Source: Nitrosomonas ureae (GTDB lineage Bacteria; Pseudomonadota; Gammaproteobacteria; Burkholderiales; Nitrosomonadaceae). Taken from it: a DNA stretch of 47,721 nt. Position 1 is the stretch's first letter; each line of letters starts with the position of its first letter. The position numbers were made by a program, and so were the translations under genes. The notes beneath the pieces are model-generated. The model made no database searches. It was not told where the DNA came from and was given only the letters and a program-made list of their open reading frames with translations. The DNA is taken from assembly GCA_945872825.1 (NCBI GenBank), contig CAMCBD010000011.1, forward strand, positions 1-47,721, written 5' to 3'. This document shows positions 22,763 to 30,462 of the stretch, in pieces.

Positions 22763-23000
22763 TCTTCATTTGCTCTGATCATCAGGATTTCAAGAATAAA
22801 ATTGATTATTGACTGAAACCTTCATGAATTCTCGTTATTATCAAGCGCTTTTCCTAATTATTCCATATAAAATCAAGGATTCGCGCTTTGCTAAACTGGA
22901 TTCTAGCATTTACTCTGACAACGTTCTAATTTGATTTATGCTTTATCTGATATAAGCAAACATAGGCTTTGTTATTCTATAAAATTTATTGCTTAATATT

Positions 23001-25790
23001 ATGCACACTATCAAGCACTCACCGGATGCAACGCTCGCCGCCGCGCTGCCTTTTAGTCGTTATGCACAGCGCATAATAGACAGCGAGCCCGCACGAAAAA
23101 TTGCGTTGCTAACAACGCTTCAATCTCCTTTCAAAAGAGAGGAAATGCTGGCGTTCCTAGAATTTCATTCCGCACTGATCACCAACGAAGAGATTTTATA
23201 TCGCGTACTGCGCGATTTACGCAAGCAAGTTATGCTTCGATTGGCCATTCGTGATATCAGCGGCCAAGCTGATTTATCCGAAGTAATGTCCAGTATGACT
23301 GAGCTCGCCGAAGTCACCATCAATTTTGCGCTTAAGTACCATGAAAACTGGCTAACGCAACCCAATCGCTTCGGATTACCCATAGGAGAACACAGCAATG
23401 CGCTGCAGCATATGCTGGTTGTAGCCATGGGTAAGCTGGGTGGTGGTGAACTCAACGTATCATCCGATGTTGATTTGATCTTCGTTTACCCGGAAGATGG
23501 CGAAACAAATGGTGCCAAATCCATTTCAAACCATGAATTTTTTGCCCGCCTCGGCCGCAAACTGATTGCCAGTCTCAATGACTATACAGTAGATGGTTAT
23601 GTATTCCGCGTCGATATGCGTTTGCGTCCACATGGAGAAAACAGTCCTTTGGCGATCAGCTTTCCTATGCTGGAAGAGTATTTCATCAAACAAGGGCGGG
23701 AATGGGAACGGTATGCTTGGATCAAAGGTCGGGTAATTGCAGGTCAGGCGGATACCGAAGCTGAATCGGCCCTCATGGAAAAAATTGTAAGGTCGTTTGT
23801 ATTTCGCAAGTATCTGGACTTCGGCGCTTACGAATCAATGCGCCGTTTGCATGCGCAATTGCGCAAGGAAGTCGAGCGCCGTGAAATGCACGACAACATC
23901 AAACTGGGTCCCGGGGGCATTCGTGAAATAGAATTTATTACACAGGTTTTTCAATTGATCCGGGGGGGCCGCGATGTTGATTTGTGTATTCGACCCACAT
24001 TAAGTGTTTTACATCGCTTGCAGAACAAACAACAACTTCCGGAACAATCTGTCGCAGAACTCACGAATGCCTATCACTTTCTGCGTAAACTGGAACATCG
24101 CCTCCAATATCTGGATGATCAACAGACACAGACGCTCCCCCTAAATCCAACCGATGAGAATCTTATAGCAACCACTATGGGATTTCCCGATTATGTCAGT
24201 TTTATGCAACAGTTGGATATTCATCGCAAGAATGTGACTCGTCATTTTGAGCTGATTTTTGCAACCCCCAGAAAATCATCCACTCATGACATGCTGGCGT
24301 ATCTGTGGCAAGCTGAGACACAGGATATCTCGCAAACGGAAGCCGCCGCCACACAACTCAGCACCATGGGATTCACTGAGCCTGCAAAAATTTCGGAACG
24401 ATTACGACTATTCTATCAAGGCACTTTCTATCATCAACTATCCGAATCCAGCCAACACCAAATCAACACGCTGGTTCCGATGCTAATTGAAGCGGTAGCT
24501 GAACGCCCACCGGTTGAAACCACACTGGAGCGCATGCTGCAACTACTGGAAAAGATTAGCCCGCACACATCCTATCTGGCGCTTTTACTGGAGCATCCCC
24601 ATACACTGCAACGCGTGGCAGAACTCGTCAGTATCAGCCAATGGGCCAGCGACTATCTGGCACGTCACCCTATTTTGTTGGATGAATTATTACGCCATGA
24701 TGCACCGCACCCTGTCCCTGACTGGAATGCACTGCACAACGAACTCATTTATCAGTTGAATCATGTCAACAATCCAAAGAATGACGTTATCGAATGGCAG
24801 ATGGATGTTCTGCGGCACTTCCAGCACGCTCAGGTATTCCGGTTATTGGTTACCGATCTGGAAGGCACATTGGTGCTCGAGACACTGAGCGATCACTTGA
24901 CCGCATTGGCCGACTTGATTCTAGACACAGTACTCGACCTGGCTTGGTCCGGTTTAAAAAAGCGCCATCTCGAAAAACCTGCATTTGCCATTATCGGCTA
25001 TGGCAAGCTGGGAGGAAAAGAACTCGGATACGCTTCTGATCTCGACTTGATTTTTCTTTATGAAGATGATCATCCCGATGCTGCGGAAATCTATACCAAG
25101 CTTGGGCAAAGTATCAACGCCTGGCTCACCCGCCACACCTCAGCAGGTTTACTGTATGAGACAGATTTGCGCCTGCGTCCCAACGGCGCCACCGGTTTAT
25201 TGGTCAGTTCGATGGAAGCTTTCGCGCAATACCAGCGGGAACAGGCCTGGGTATGGGAACACCAGGCATTAACCCGAGCGCGCTTTGTAGCCGGTGATCT
25301 GCAGGTCGCAGAAGCTTTCGAAAACACGCGCAAAGAAATTCTGTGCAAACCGCGCAATTTAATCGAACTCAAGCAAGATATTTTAAAAATGCGCGAAAAG
25401 ATGCTGGACGTTCATCCCAATCCAACCACATTATTTGACATCAAACACGACCGTGGCGGCATTATCGATGTCGAATTCATTGTGCAATACCTAGTACTGG
25501 GATATTCCAGCCAATATCCTCAATTAACCGGCAATATTGGCAATATCGCTCTCTTGAAACTGGCTGGCGAACTGGGACTTATTCCTATAAATACGGCTGA
25601 TAAAGTACGTTCGGCTTACCGGGAACTCCGGCGCATCCAACACCGCCAAAGATTAAATGGCGATGCTGATATGACAGGCGGTGCACCCATCGATGGGCAA
25701 ACACAGAAATTTACCCGCGTGGAAGGCAGCCATTTAAAAAACGACCGTATGGCCGTACTGGCGTTATGGGAGCAAGTATTTGGGGATTGA
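23001..25790 (+). CDS. glnE: Bifunctional glutamine synthetase adenylyltransferase/deadenylase
   Basis: GlnE attaches AMP to and removes it from glutamine synthetase in response to PII and glutamine, setting nitrogen assimilation. The protein of about 929 residues has two nucleotidyltransferase halves. The N-terminal removase has GGGELNVSSDVDLIFVY and the C-terminal transferase has GGKELGYASDLDLIFLYEDDH, each with the metal-binding pair of Asp. Each is followed by a matching DxRLRP block (VDMRLRPHG, TDLRLRPNG) and a GxIxxxEF helical segment (GGIREIEFI, GGIIDVEFIV). The frame opens with a TTG at 22989; the ATG at 23001 (MHTIKHSPDA) is the more usual choice. No Shine-Dalgarno stands out. Confidence 0.96.
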   Translation: MHTIKHSPDATLAAALPFSRYAQRIIDSEPARKIALLTTLQSPFKREEMLAFLEFHSALITNEEILYRVLRDLRKQVMLRLAIRDISGQADLSEVMSSMTELAEVTINFALKYHENWLTQPNRFGLPIGEHSNALQHMLVVAMGKLGGGELNVSSDVDLIFVYPEDGETNGAKSISNHEFFARLGRKLIASLNDYTVDGYVFRVDMRLRPHGENSPLAISFPMLEEYFIKQGREWERYAWIKGRVIAGQADTEAESALMEKIVRSFVFRKYLDFGAYESMRRLHAQLRKEVERREMHDNIKLGPGGIREIEFITQVFQLIRGGRDVDLCIRPTLSVLHRLQNKQQLPEQSVAELTNAYHFLRKLEHRLQYLDDQQTQTLPLNPTDENLIATTMGFPDYVSFMQQLDIHRKNVTRHFELIFATPRKSSTHDMLAYLWQAETQDISQTEAAATQLSTMGFTEPAKISERLRLFYQGTFYHQLSESSQHQINTLVPMLIEAVAERPPVETTLERMLQLLEKISPHTSYLALLLEHPHTLQRVAELVSISQWASDYLARHPILLDELLRHDAPHPVPDWNALHNELIYQLNHVNNPKNDVIEWQMDVLRHFQHAQVFRLLVTDLEGTLVLETLSDHLTALADLILDTVLDLAWSGLKKRHLEKPAFAIIGYGKLGGKELGYASDLDLIFLYEDDHPDAAEIYTKLGQSINAWLTRHTSAGLLYETDLRLRPNGATGLLVSSMEAFAQYQREQAWVWEHQALTRARFVAGDLQVAEAFENTRKEILCKPRNLIELKQDILKMREKMLDVHPNPTTLFDIKHDRGGIIDVEFIVQYLVLGYSSQYPQLTGNIGNIALLKLAGELGLIPINTADKVRSAYRELRRIQHRQRLNGDADMTGGAPIDGQTQKFTRVEGSHLKNDRMAVLALWEQVFGD

Positions 25791-25918
25791 TGCGAACTGT
25801 GTCGGGGCACTGTACAATGAAACTTAAGTGCGACTTAATACTCGAATCGTGATTAAAAATCGCAATTTGTTTGATAAGTAAACACGTCATTACCTTACAA
25901 TTTTCTTGCGGCAAAAAT

Positions 25919-25935
25919 ATGGCACGATTTCTGCT
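25919..25935 (+). promoter_or_regulatory. Sigma-54 promoter of pilA
   Basis: The sequence tggcacgatttctgctt matches the sigma-54 consensus TGGCACG-N4-TTGCW. The -24 GG is at 25921-25922 and the -12 GC at 25933-25934, exactly ten bases between them. Transcription would start near 25945, about 47 bases before the pilA ATG. Type IV pilin genes are commonly under RpoN with the PilS-PilR pair, so this placement is biologically sensible. Confidence 0.8.
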
Positions 25936-25991
25936 TACCCTAAACCACACACACCCGGTGTGCCCTTACTCAACCTAAAGGAGAACAACAA

Positions 25992-26420
25992 ATGCAACAA
26001 GTACAAAAAGGTTTTACACTCATCGAATTAATGATTGTTGTCGCAATTATTGGTATCCTGGCCGCTGTGGCTGTGCCTGCTTATCAAACTTATACTTTGA
26101 AAGCCAGGTTTAGTGAAGTTGTATCAGCAGCAGCGCCGCTTAAACTTGGCCTAGAAATTTGTTTCCAAGAACAAAATTCTTTAGCAGCTTGCACTAACGG
26201 TGCAAATGGTGTGCCTGGCGCCATTACCGCTTCAGGGAATGTGCTATCAGGTGCTGTTGGTGCTAATGGCCCCCTCACTGCTCAAATAACCATGACGGCA
26301 GCTAACGTGAATGGCTTTGCAGGTACGGAAACATACATACTCACGGGAACTGCTGCAGCTATTGGAAGGCCTATACAGTGGGCAAAAACCGGCAGTTGTG
26401 TAGGTCTTGGCTACTGCTAA
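25992..26420 (+). CDS. pilA: Type IV major pilin
   Basis: This is the structural subunit of type IV pili. The 142-residue prepilin has a short basic leader cut by the prepilin peptidase PilD in KG-FTLIELM, between Gly7 and Phe8, with the obligatory Glu at position +5. The hydrophobic spine ([17 protein letters not shown]) follows. The C-terminal part is rich in Ala, Gly, Thr and Asn. Two Cys pairs, one around residues 57-67 and one at the very end (SCVGLGYC), would form disulfides, the latter the D-region. The ribosome-binding site aaaggagaac is strong, the promoter is of sigma-54 type, and a terminator follows at once, so it is a single-gene unit. Confidence 0.95.
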   Translation: MQQVQKGFTLIELMIVVAIIGILAAVAVPAYQTYTLKARFSEVVSAAAPLKLGLEICFQEQNSLAACTNGANGVPGAITASGNVLSGAVGANGPLTAQITMTAANVNGFAGTETYILTGTAAAIGRPIQWAKTGSCVGLGYC

Positions 26421-26442
26421 TACCAAAGATTAATTAACTCGT

Positions 26443-26475
26443 AAGGCGCAATATCCAAAGGGTATTGCGCCTTTT
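26443..26475 (+). terminator. Terminator of pilA
   Basis: The stem aaggcgcaata / tattgcgcctt (11 pairs, with cc/gg pairing further in and one bulged t) closes a small aaag loop and ends in tttt. It starts 23 bases after the pilA stop codon and is a standard intrinsic terminator. Confidence 0.85.
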
Positions 26476-26613
26476 CAATATCCGGCTCAGAATATCGAGC
26501 GGCTCTCAAAATCCAACAAGCCAAACATTCCTTATTAGCAATCTCTGGTTATTCTTCATCTCAAGTACAGCAAGAAATCGATACTGCTGATTAACAAAGA
26601 TTGCTCATTCTTA

Positions 26614-26649
26614 TTGGAATAACTAATTCATATTATTCCAAGATTTTTT
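26614..26649 (+). terminator. AT-rich inverted repeat followed by T6
   Basis: ttggaataa (26614-26622) pairs with ttattccaa (26633-26641) over a 10-base loop, and tttttt follows at 26644-26649. It could be a weak second terminator behind pilA. Because it sits only 24 bases before the 28-codon ORF, it could equally be an operator or leader structure for that ORF. Only two GC pairs support the stem. Confidence 0.4.
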
Positions 26650-26664
26650 AATTGGAAGTGACAC

Positions 26665-26751
26665 ATGATTGGGAAAGGATACGGGATACATCAGGAAGAT
26701 CTCGACGAAGACTTCATGTTCTGCGCATATGGCAATTACGTCAGAAAGTGA
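26665..26751 (+). CDS. Candidate 28-residue small protein, function unknown
   Basis: The frame starts MIGKGYGIHQEDLDEDF, continues MFCAYGNYVRK and stops at TGA. An in-frame stop lies two codons before the ATG, so the ORF is not the tail of something longer. The purine-rich ggaagtga is placed 4-9 bases upstream as a ribosome-binding site. The peptide is acidic in the middle (EDLDEDF), aromatic-rich, has one Cys and a basic end, an uneven composition for random AT-rich DNA. A 10-bp hairpin begins over its stop codon. I know no family; whether it is translated is inference. Confidence 0.35.
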   Translation: MIGKGYGIHQEDLDEDFMFCAYGNYVRK

Positions 26752-26768
26752 CAATTTCTGTCACTTTC
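26744..26768. terminator. 10-bp hairpin between the small ORF and the pilus ATPase gene
   Basis: gaaagtgaca pairs perfectly with tgtcactttc around a 5-base loop (atttc). It overlaps the stop codon of the 28-codon ORF and lies 48 bases beyond the stop of the minus-strand ATPase gene, so it could end transcription from both sides. There is no T run on either strand. Confidence 0.5.
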
Positions 26769-26815
26769 CACACACCACAACGAAACATATGGAAGTTATA
26801 TGCCAATAAAACCAA

Positions 26816-28834
26816 TTACTTGATACAAACCACCCGAACCTGATGCATATCGGTAACCCCTTGTAACACTTTCTCGATCCCATCTTGCTTTAGAGTTCGC
26901 ATTCCATCATCCAATGCCGTCACCAGCATTTCCGCCACGCGGGCATGTTCTTGGATATTCTTTTTCAATGCATCGCTGACAATCATCAGTTCATGCAGAC
27001 CTACCCGGCCGGAAAAACCAGTACCTGCACAGTCATCACAACCGACTGGTTTACACAATGCAATCTGACCCTCGTCATCACCGTATTGTTTGATCCACTG
27101 ATCATAAATTTCTTGATAGGCGGCTTCCGGGTTCGCTTTAAACCGGTCAATATGATTCAATTCATCACAATATTCTGTTAATAAAGACTTGATTTCATGT
27201 TCGCTGGCCACATGCGATTGTTTACATTTACACAAACGCTTTGCCAGCCGTTGCGCTAAAACTCCCAGCAACGCATCGGCAAAGTTAAAGGGATCCATCC
27301 CCATATCCAGCAAGCGGGTCACAGATTCCGGCGCGCTATTGGTATGCAATGTAGCCAAAACCAGATGCCCCGTTAGTGATGCTTCAATACCGATACTGGT
27401 GGTTTCCTTGTCGCGCATCTCACCGACCATAATGATATCCGGATCGGCACGTAGAAAAGACCGCATGATGACCGGAAAGGTCAAACCTGCCTTAACATTG
27501 ATCTGTACCTGCCGCAGTCCCTTTTGCGTGATTTCAACTGGATCTTCCGCCGTCCAGATTTTGGTTTCTATGCGGTTGAGATACTTCAACACCGAATGCA
27601 ACGTGGTTGTTTTACCGGAACCAGTTGGGCCACATACAAAAAATAATCCATACGGTTTACTGATTATTTTTTTCAGCGCATCCAGATTGTGCGCAGTAAA
27701 CCCCATCTTATCCAGCGGAATCGGTTCACCCGTTGCCAGAATACGCATGACAACATCTTCCAGCCCGCCCGATGAAGGAATAGTCGCAACGCGCAATTCA
27801 ATATCCAATGGCGCAAATTTCCTGAATTTAATCTTGCCATCCTGAGGCCTGCGCTTCTCAGAAATATCCATATCACACATGATCTTAATGCGCGTTACCA
27901 GTGGATTACGATAACTGGCCGGAACCTCGATATAAGGCATTAATGAACCATCCTTACGAAAGCGTATTTTGGTTTTCTCTTTTCCTGTGTAAGGTTCGAC
28001 ATGAATATCCGATACCCCCATCTTATAGGCATCGATAATGATTTTATTGACAAGTTTGACCAGCTCATTGTCAGAAGCCGCTGAAGATTCCTCTATTTCA
28101 TTGAGCCCTTCCTCAACATTCTCATCCCCAAGATTAAACAGCATTTCATTAATATCACCCGTACCAATTTCATCCTGGTTGCCGCCATAGAATTGTTCAA
28201 CCGTTGCATTAAACTCACGCTTGGTGGTAACCGCATAGATAATCTTATGTTTGGGAAAAATAGTGTTGGCAATTCGCTGCGATTTAACTCGTTCAGGATC
28301 CAATGTTAGAACTACCAATCCCTCTTTAATTTCATCAATCGGCAGCAAGGAGTTACTTTCAACATAATCCTTTTTTAAATTCTTAAGCAGATCCATTGGT
28401 CGGATCCGGTCCGTTCTAAAAGGCTCGTACCGGACTGCAAAAAATGAAGAAAGTGCTTTGCCGATTAGCGGCAAAGCAATCTGGAATTCGTCGAGCAATA
28501 CATCTTCCAGATCGCACCCTTTTTTTCGTGCCGAACGCGTCGCCAGCTCAAACTCGGCAGCAGAAATCACTGCATCGAAAATCAGGTAGTCATATTTTGA
28601 TTTAAGTAACTGAACGGGCTTTTGGCGTTGTTTAAATACAACCGCAAGTGTCTTACAAATTTCAACCATACCCTCAACAGCGGTAGCTACCGGGAATGGC
28701 TGATTATTCTTGTTATTAATAGCCTGAACGACACCCAGCAATTCTTGATTATCTGCATTCAGGATCGGCGCCACCACCATCTGTTTGGTTCGATAACCGG
28801 TACGTTTATCAACTTCATGCGAAAAGACAAGCAT
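26816..28834 (-). CDS. GspE/PilB-type ATPase, C-terminal part of a frame-interrupted GAF-PilB gene
   Basis: This is a hexameric ATPase that powers pilus or type II secretion pseudopilus assembly at the cytoplasmic face of the inner membrane. The 672-codon frame begins inside a GAF domain (TGYRTKQMVVAPIL, then ELLGVVQAIN). A T2SSE_N/MshEN-like domain follows (about 90-205), a fold known to bind c-di-GMP in MshE. The motor has Walker A GPTGSGKTTTLH, Walker B ADPDIIMVGEMRD and the His box TGHLVLATLHTN. A zinc-binding set is formed by CKCK near residue 560 and CDDC near 620. The ATG at 28834 has no ribosome-binding site. The real start is that of the upstream GAF fragment, reached by a -1 shift at 28843-28849. 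No pilC or pilD is in the window. Confidence 0.9.
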   Translation of the reverse strand: MLVFSHEVDKRTGYRTKQMVVAPILNADNQELLGVVQAINNKNNQPFPVATAVEGMVEICKTLAVVFKQRQKPVQLLKSKYDYLIFDAVISAAEFELATRSARKKGCDLEDVLLDEFQIALPLIGKALSSFFAVRYEPFRTDRIRPMDLLKNLKKDYVESNSLLPIDEIKEGLVVLTLDPERVKSQRIANTIFPKHKIIYAVTTKREFNATVEQFYGGNQDEIGTGDINEMLFNLGDENVEEGLNEIEESSAASDNELVKLVNKIIIDAYKMGVSDIHVEPYTGKEKTKIRFRKDGSLMPYIEVPASYRNPLVTRIKIMCDMDISEKRRPQDGKIKFRKFAPLDIELRVATIPSSGGLEDVVMRILATGEPIPLDKMGFTAHNLDALKKIISKPYGLFFVCGPTGSGKTTTLHSVLKYLNRIETKIWTAEDPVEITQKGLRQVQINVKAGLTFPVIMRSFLRADPDIIMVGEMRDKETTSIGIEASLTGHLVLATLHTNSAPESVTRLLDMGMDPFNFADALLGVLAQRLAKRLCKCKQSHVASEHEIKSLLTEYCDELNHIDRFKANPEAAYQEIYDQWIKQYGDDEGQIALCKPVGCDDCAGTGFSGRVGLHELMIVSDALKKNIQEHARVAEMLVTALDDGMRTLKQDGIEKVLQGVTDMHQVRVVCIK

Positions 28835-29199
28835 TGGATTGATTTTTTTAACTCACTTTTATTGTAAACATCCTCAATATTTATGACTTGCTTCTGCAAG
28901 CCCGAAAAACCAACAAGGCTGTTTTCTGTTACCGGCAATCTCAGATCTTGGAAAGAATCAAATCCTGTTTTAACCCGGGAAGTAAAAAATGACTTATCGT
29001 CGCTCAACGCATAGATAGTCAATCGATCCACGTTGAACAATGTACAGATATCCTTGCTAACTTCCAGCATGATTTCGTCAATATCATTGGCAGCGTTTAT
29101 TTTGTTGATAACCGTCTGCAAATTTTTAGGGAAATTCAACTCGTTACTGATATCAGTAGCATTCGTTCGTTTTAGCTGTGTCGTTACCGTTGTATTCAT
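28759..29199 (-). CDS. GAF-domain N-terminal fragment of the same ATPase gene
   Basis: From the ATG at 29199 (ggagaac about 10 bases upstream) the frame encodes 146 residues. The first about 113 form the front of a GAF domain: INAANDIDEIMLEVSKDICTL, then DRLTIYALSDD, and VTENSLVGFSGLQKQ with NIEDVYNKSELKK. GAF domains bind cyclic nucleotides, haem or other small ligands or serve dimerisation. After the A7 tract the residues (SIQCLSFRMK onward, ending WWWRRS) no longer look like GAF, whereas the -1 frame continues the domain exactly with INPMLVFSHEVDKRTGYRT. The protein thus reads as the start of a GAF-MshEN-PilB chain of about 790 residues. Whether it is a pseudogene, a sequencing slip or a recoding site cannot be decided here. 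Confidence 0.8.
   Translation of the reverse strand: MNTTVTTQLKRTNATDISNELNFPKNLQTVINKINAANDIDEIMLEVSKDICTLFNVDRLTIYALSDDKSFFTSRVKTGFDSFQDLRLPVTENSLVGFSGLQKQVINIEDVYNKSELKKSIQCLSFRMKLINVPVIEPNRWWWRRS
28843..28849 (-). other. A7 tract: A AAA AAA slippery heptamer at the frame break
   Basis: On the coding strand the zero frame reads GAG TTA AAA AAA TCA, so A AAA AAA sits exactly in the X XXY YYZ phase used for -1 ribosomal slippage. A -1 slip, or one extra A in the transcript, gives GAG TTA AAA AAA ATC AAT CCA and restores the GAF domain. In the -1 frame a TGA at 28853-28855 sits just upstream, so the shift must occur at or after this point. Confidence 0.7.
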
Positions 29200-29221
29200 G
29201 GTCTCGGTTCTCCAAAACTTC

Positions 29222-29986
29222 CTAGAATTCGAATAATTGATCGTTCTCAAGCCGGTGCAGACTATATCTTCCTATGCATTGCTGTATTTCGCGCATGGTG
29301 ACATCCGCCTCACTGGGTTTCAGGTGCGTAATAAATATTTCTGCAGCCTGTTCAAGTTTTTCCAGCTCTTCCGCCAACAGACTGGGACACAGGTGTTTAG
29401 ACCTGATCGCAATATCCCTTTTCTGATTGCAGAAGGCTGATTCAATGATTAAATACTTGAGATTCTCAATCTTATTAACGGCTGTCCATAGCGCATCATT
29501 AGTCGTTGTATCACCGGTAAATACAAGACTTGACCGGCCAGAATCCAATTGATAACCAACAGCCGGAACCACATGATTCGCAGGCAGCGGTGTGATCTTT
29601 CGTCCATTCAACTCACTGGTATGATCGAGTGATAAAGCTTCGTAACGCATGTAAGGCAAGTTAATATCTGGAATTTTGGTGAAATCAGGCCAAATCTGCC
29701 AATTAAACAAATGCGCCTGCAATATATCCAGTGTAGCTTGTATCGCATGAACGGTTATGGGTCTGGTACGTATGGAACCTACGGTATCAACCAAGAAAGG
29801 AATAAAGGCCACATGATCCAAGTGAGCATGCGTGACAAAGATATGATCGATTTTGACCAGCTCCGCGAAACTCAGTTTTCCCACACCCGTTCCTGCATCA
29901 ATCAAAACATCATCATCCAGCAGCATAGCGGTGGTCTGTGCGCCGTCTCCAATCCCTCCGCTACACCCCAAGATTCTGAGTTTCAA
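29222..29986 (-). CDS. Class II 3',5'-cyclic-nucleotide phosphodiesterase (metallo-beta-lactamase fold)
   Basis: The 254-residue protein has the metal-binding HAHLDH motif (H53, H55, D57, H58) within VTHAHLDHVAFIP. The order of the remaining ligands (ANHVVPAVGY, FTGDTTTND, FITHLKPSE) and the N-terminal LGCSGG are those of class II cyclic nucleotide phosphodiesterases, which hydrolyse cAMP and cGMP. No signal peptide is seen, so it should be cytosolic. The start is a TTG at 29986 with gagg 9 bases upstream; no nearer ATG keeps the first strand. It ends 22 bases before the start of the GAF-PilB gene and follows the universal stress protein gene, so all are likely in one transcript. Confidence 0.85.
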   Translation of the reverse strand: MKLRILGCSGGIGDGAQTTAMLLDDDVLIDAGTGVGKLSFAELVKIDHIFVTHAHLDHVAFIPFLVDTVGSIRTRPITVHAIQATLDILQAHLFNWQIWPDFTKIPDINLPYMRYEALSLDHTSELNGRKITPLPANHVVPAVGYQLDSGRSSLVFTGDTTTNDALWTAVNKIENLKYLIIESAFCNQKRDIAIRSKHLCPSLLAEELEKLEQAAEIFITHLKPSEADVTMREIQQCIGRYSLHRLENDQLFEF

Positions 29987-30007
29987 TAGATTTGCCTCAG
30001 CAATTCA

Positions 30008-30433
30008 TTATTTGACCAATAATACGGGAATATTTGATAATTGCATCACTTTGTTGGTTACTGATCCCAGCAACAAGCCTTTTATGCTCCCTTTTCCACG
30101 CGGCCCCATGATGATTTGATCGTATTGTTTTTCAGTAGCGAAGCGAACGATCATTTCAGCGGGATCACCGACAAGAATATGGTACTGGTAAGAAATCCCA
30201 GCCTGATCAAGTAAATCACGGGTATTTTGCAGACTTTTTAAGGCTTCTTCCTGATGATACTGCTTAATGTCCGTCTGATTAATAAACAATGAAACATTTC
30301 CATCCAGTGGATATTGCACATTCAACAAGTGGAATTCCGGTCTTTCCTTGTACCAATCCAGTAATTGAATGAAATCAGCCACTGTTTTACTGGAATTCTC
30401 AGAGCCATCTACGGGTAGTAGGATTTTTAACAT
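30008..30433 (-). CDS. Universal stress protein (UspA family)
   Basis: This 141-residue single-domain Usp has the ATP-binding motif G-x2-G-x9-G-S as G110-P-R-G113 through G123-S124. The VGDPAEMIVRFA strand-helix lies before it, and ILLPVDGSENS is at the N-terminus. ATP-binding Usps act as stress or energy sensors and often interact with partner proteins; no partner is proven here. It lies between terC and the phosphodiesterase gene with 29- and 21-base gaps, so operon membership is likely. Confidence 0.92.
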   Translation of the reverse strand: MLKILLPVDGSENSSKTVADFIQLLDWYKERPEFHLLNVQYPLDGNVSLFINQTDIKQYHQEEALKSLQNTRDLLDQAGISYQYHILVGDPAEMIVRFATEKQYDQIIMGPRGKGSIKGLLLGSVTNKVMQLSNIPVLLVK

Positions 30434-30462
30434 GATCAGTCTCTCAATTTTTTATACAGAAG

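Larger units (their letters stand above)
26421..26815. other. Intergenic region between pilA and the convergent pilus ATPase gene
   Basis: This 395-base stretch holds the pilA terminator (26443-26475), an AT-rich hairpin with T6 (26614-26649), a 28-codon ORF (26665-26751) and a 10-bp hairpin (26744-26768). These are listed separately. The part at 26480-26600 shows nothing I can name. Confidence 0.5.

Noticed and set aside
27189-27845. Plus-strand 218-codon frame inside the pilus ATPase gene
   Set aside because: It is the antisense shadow of a highly conserved ATPase region including the Walker motifs.
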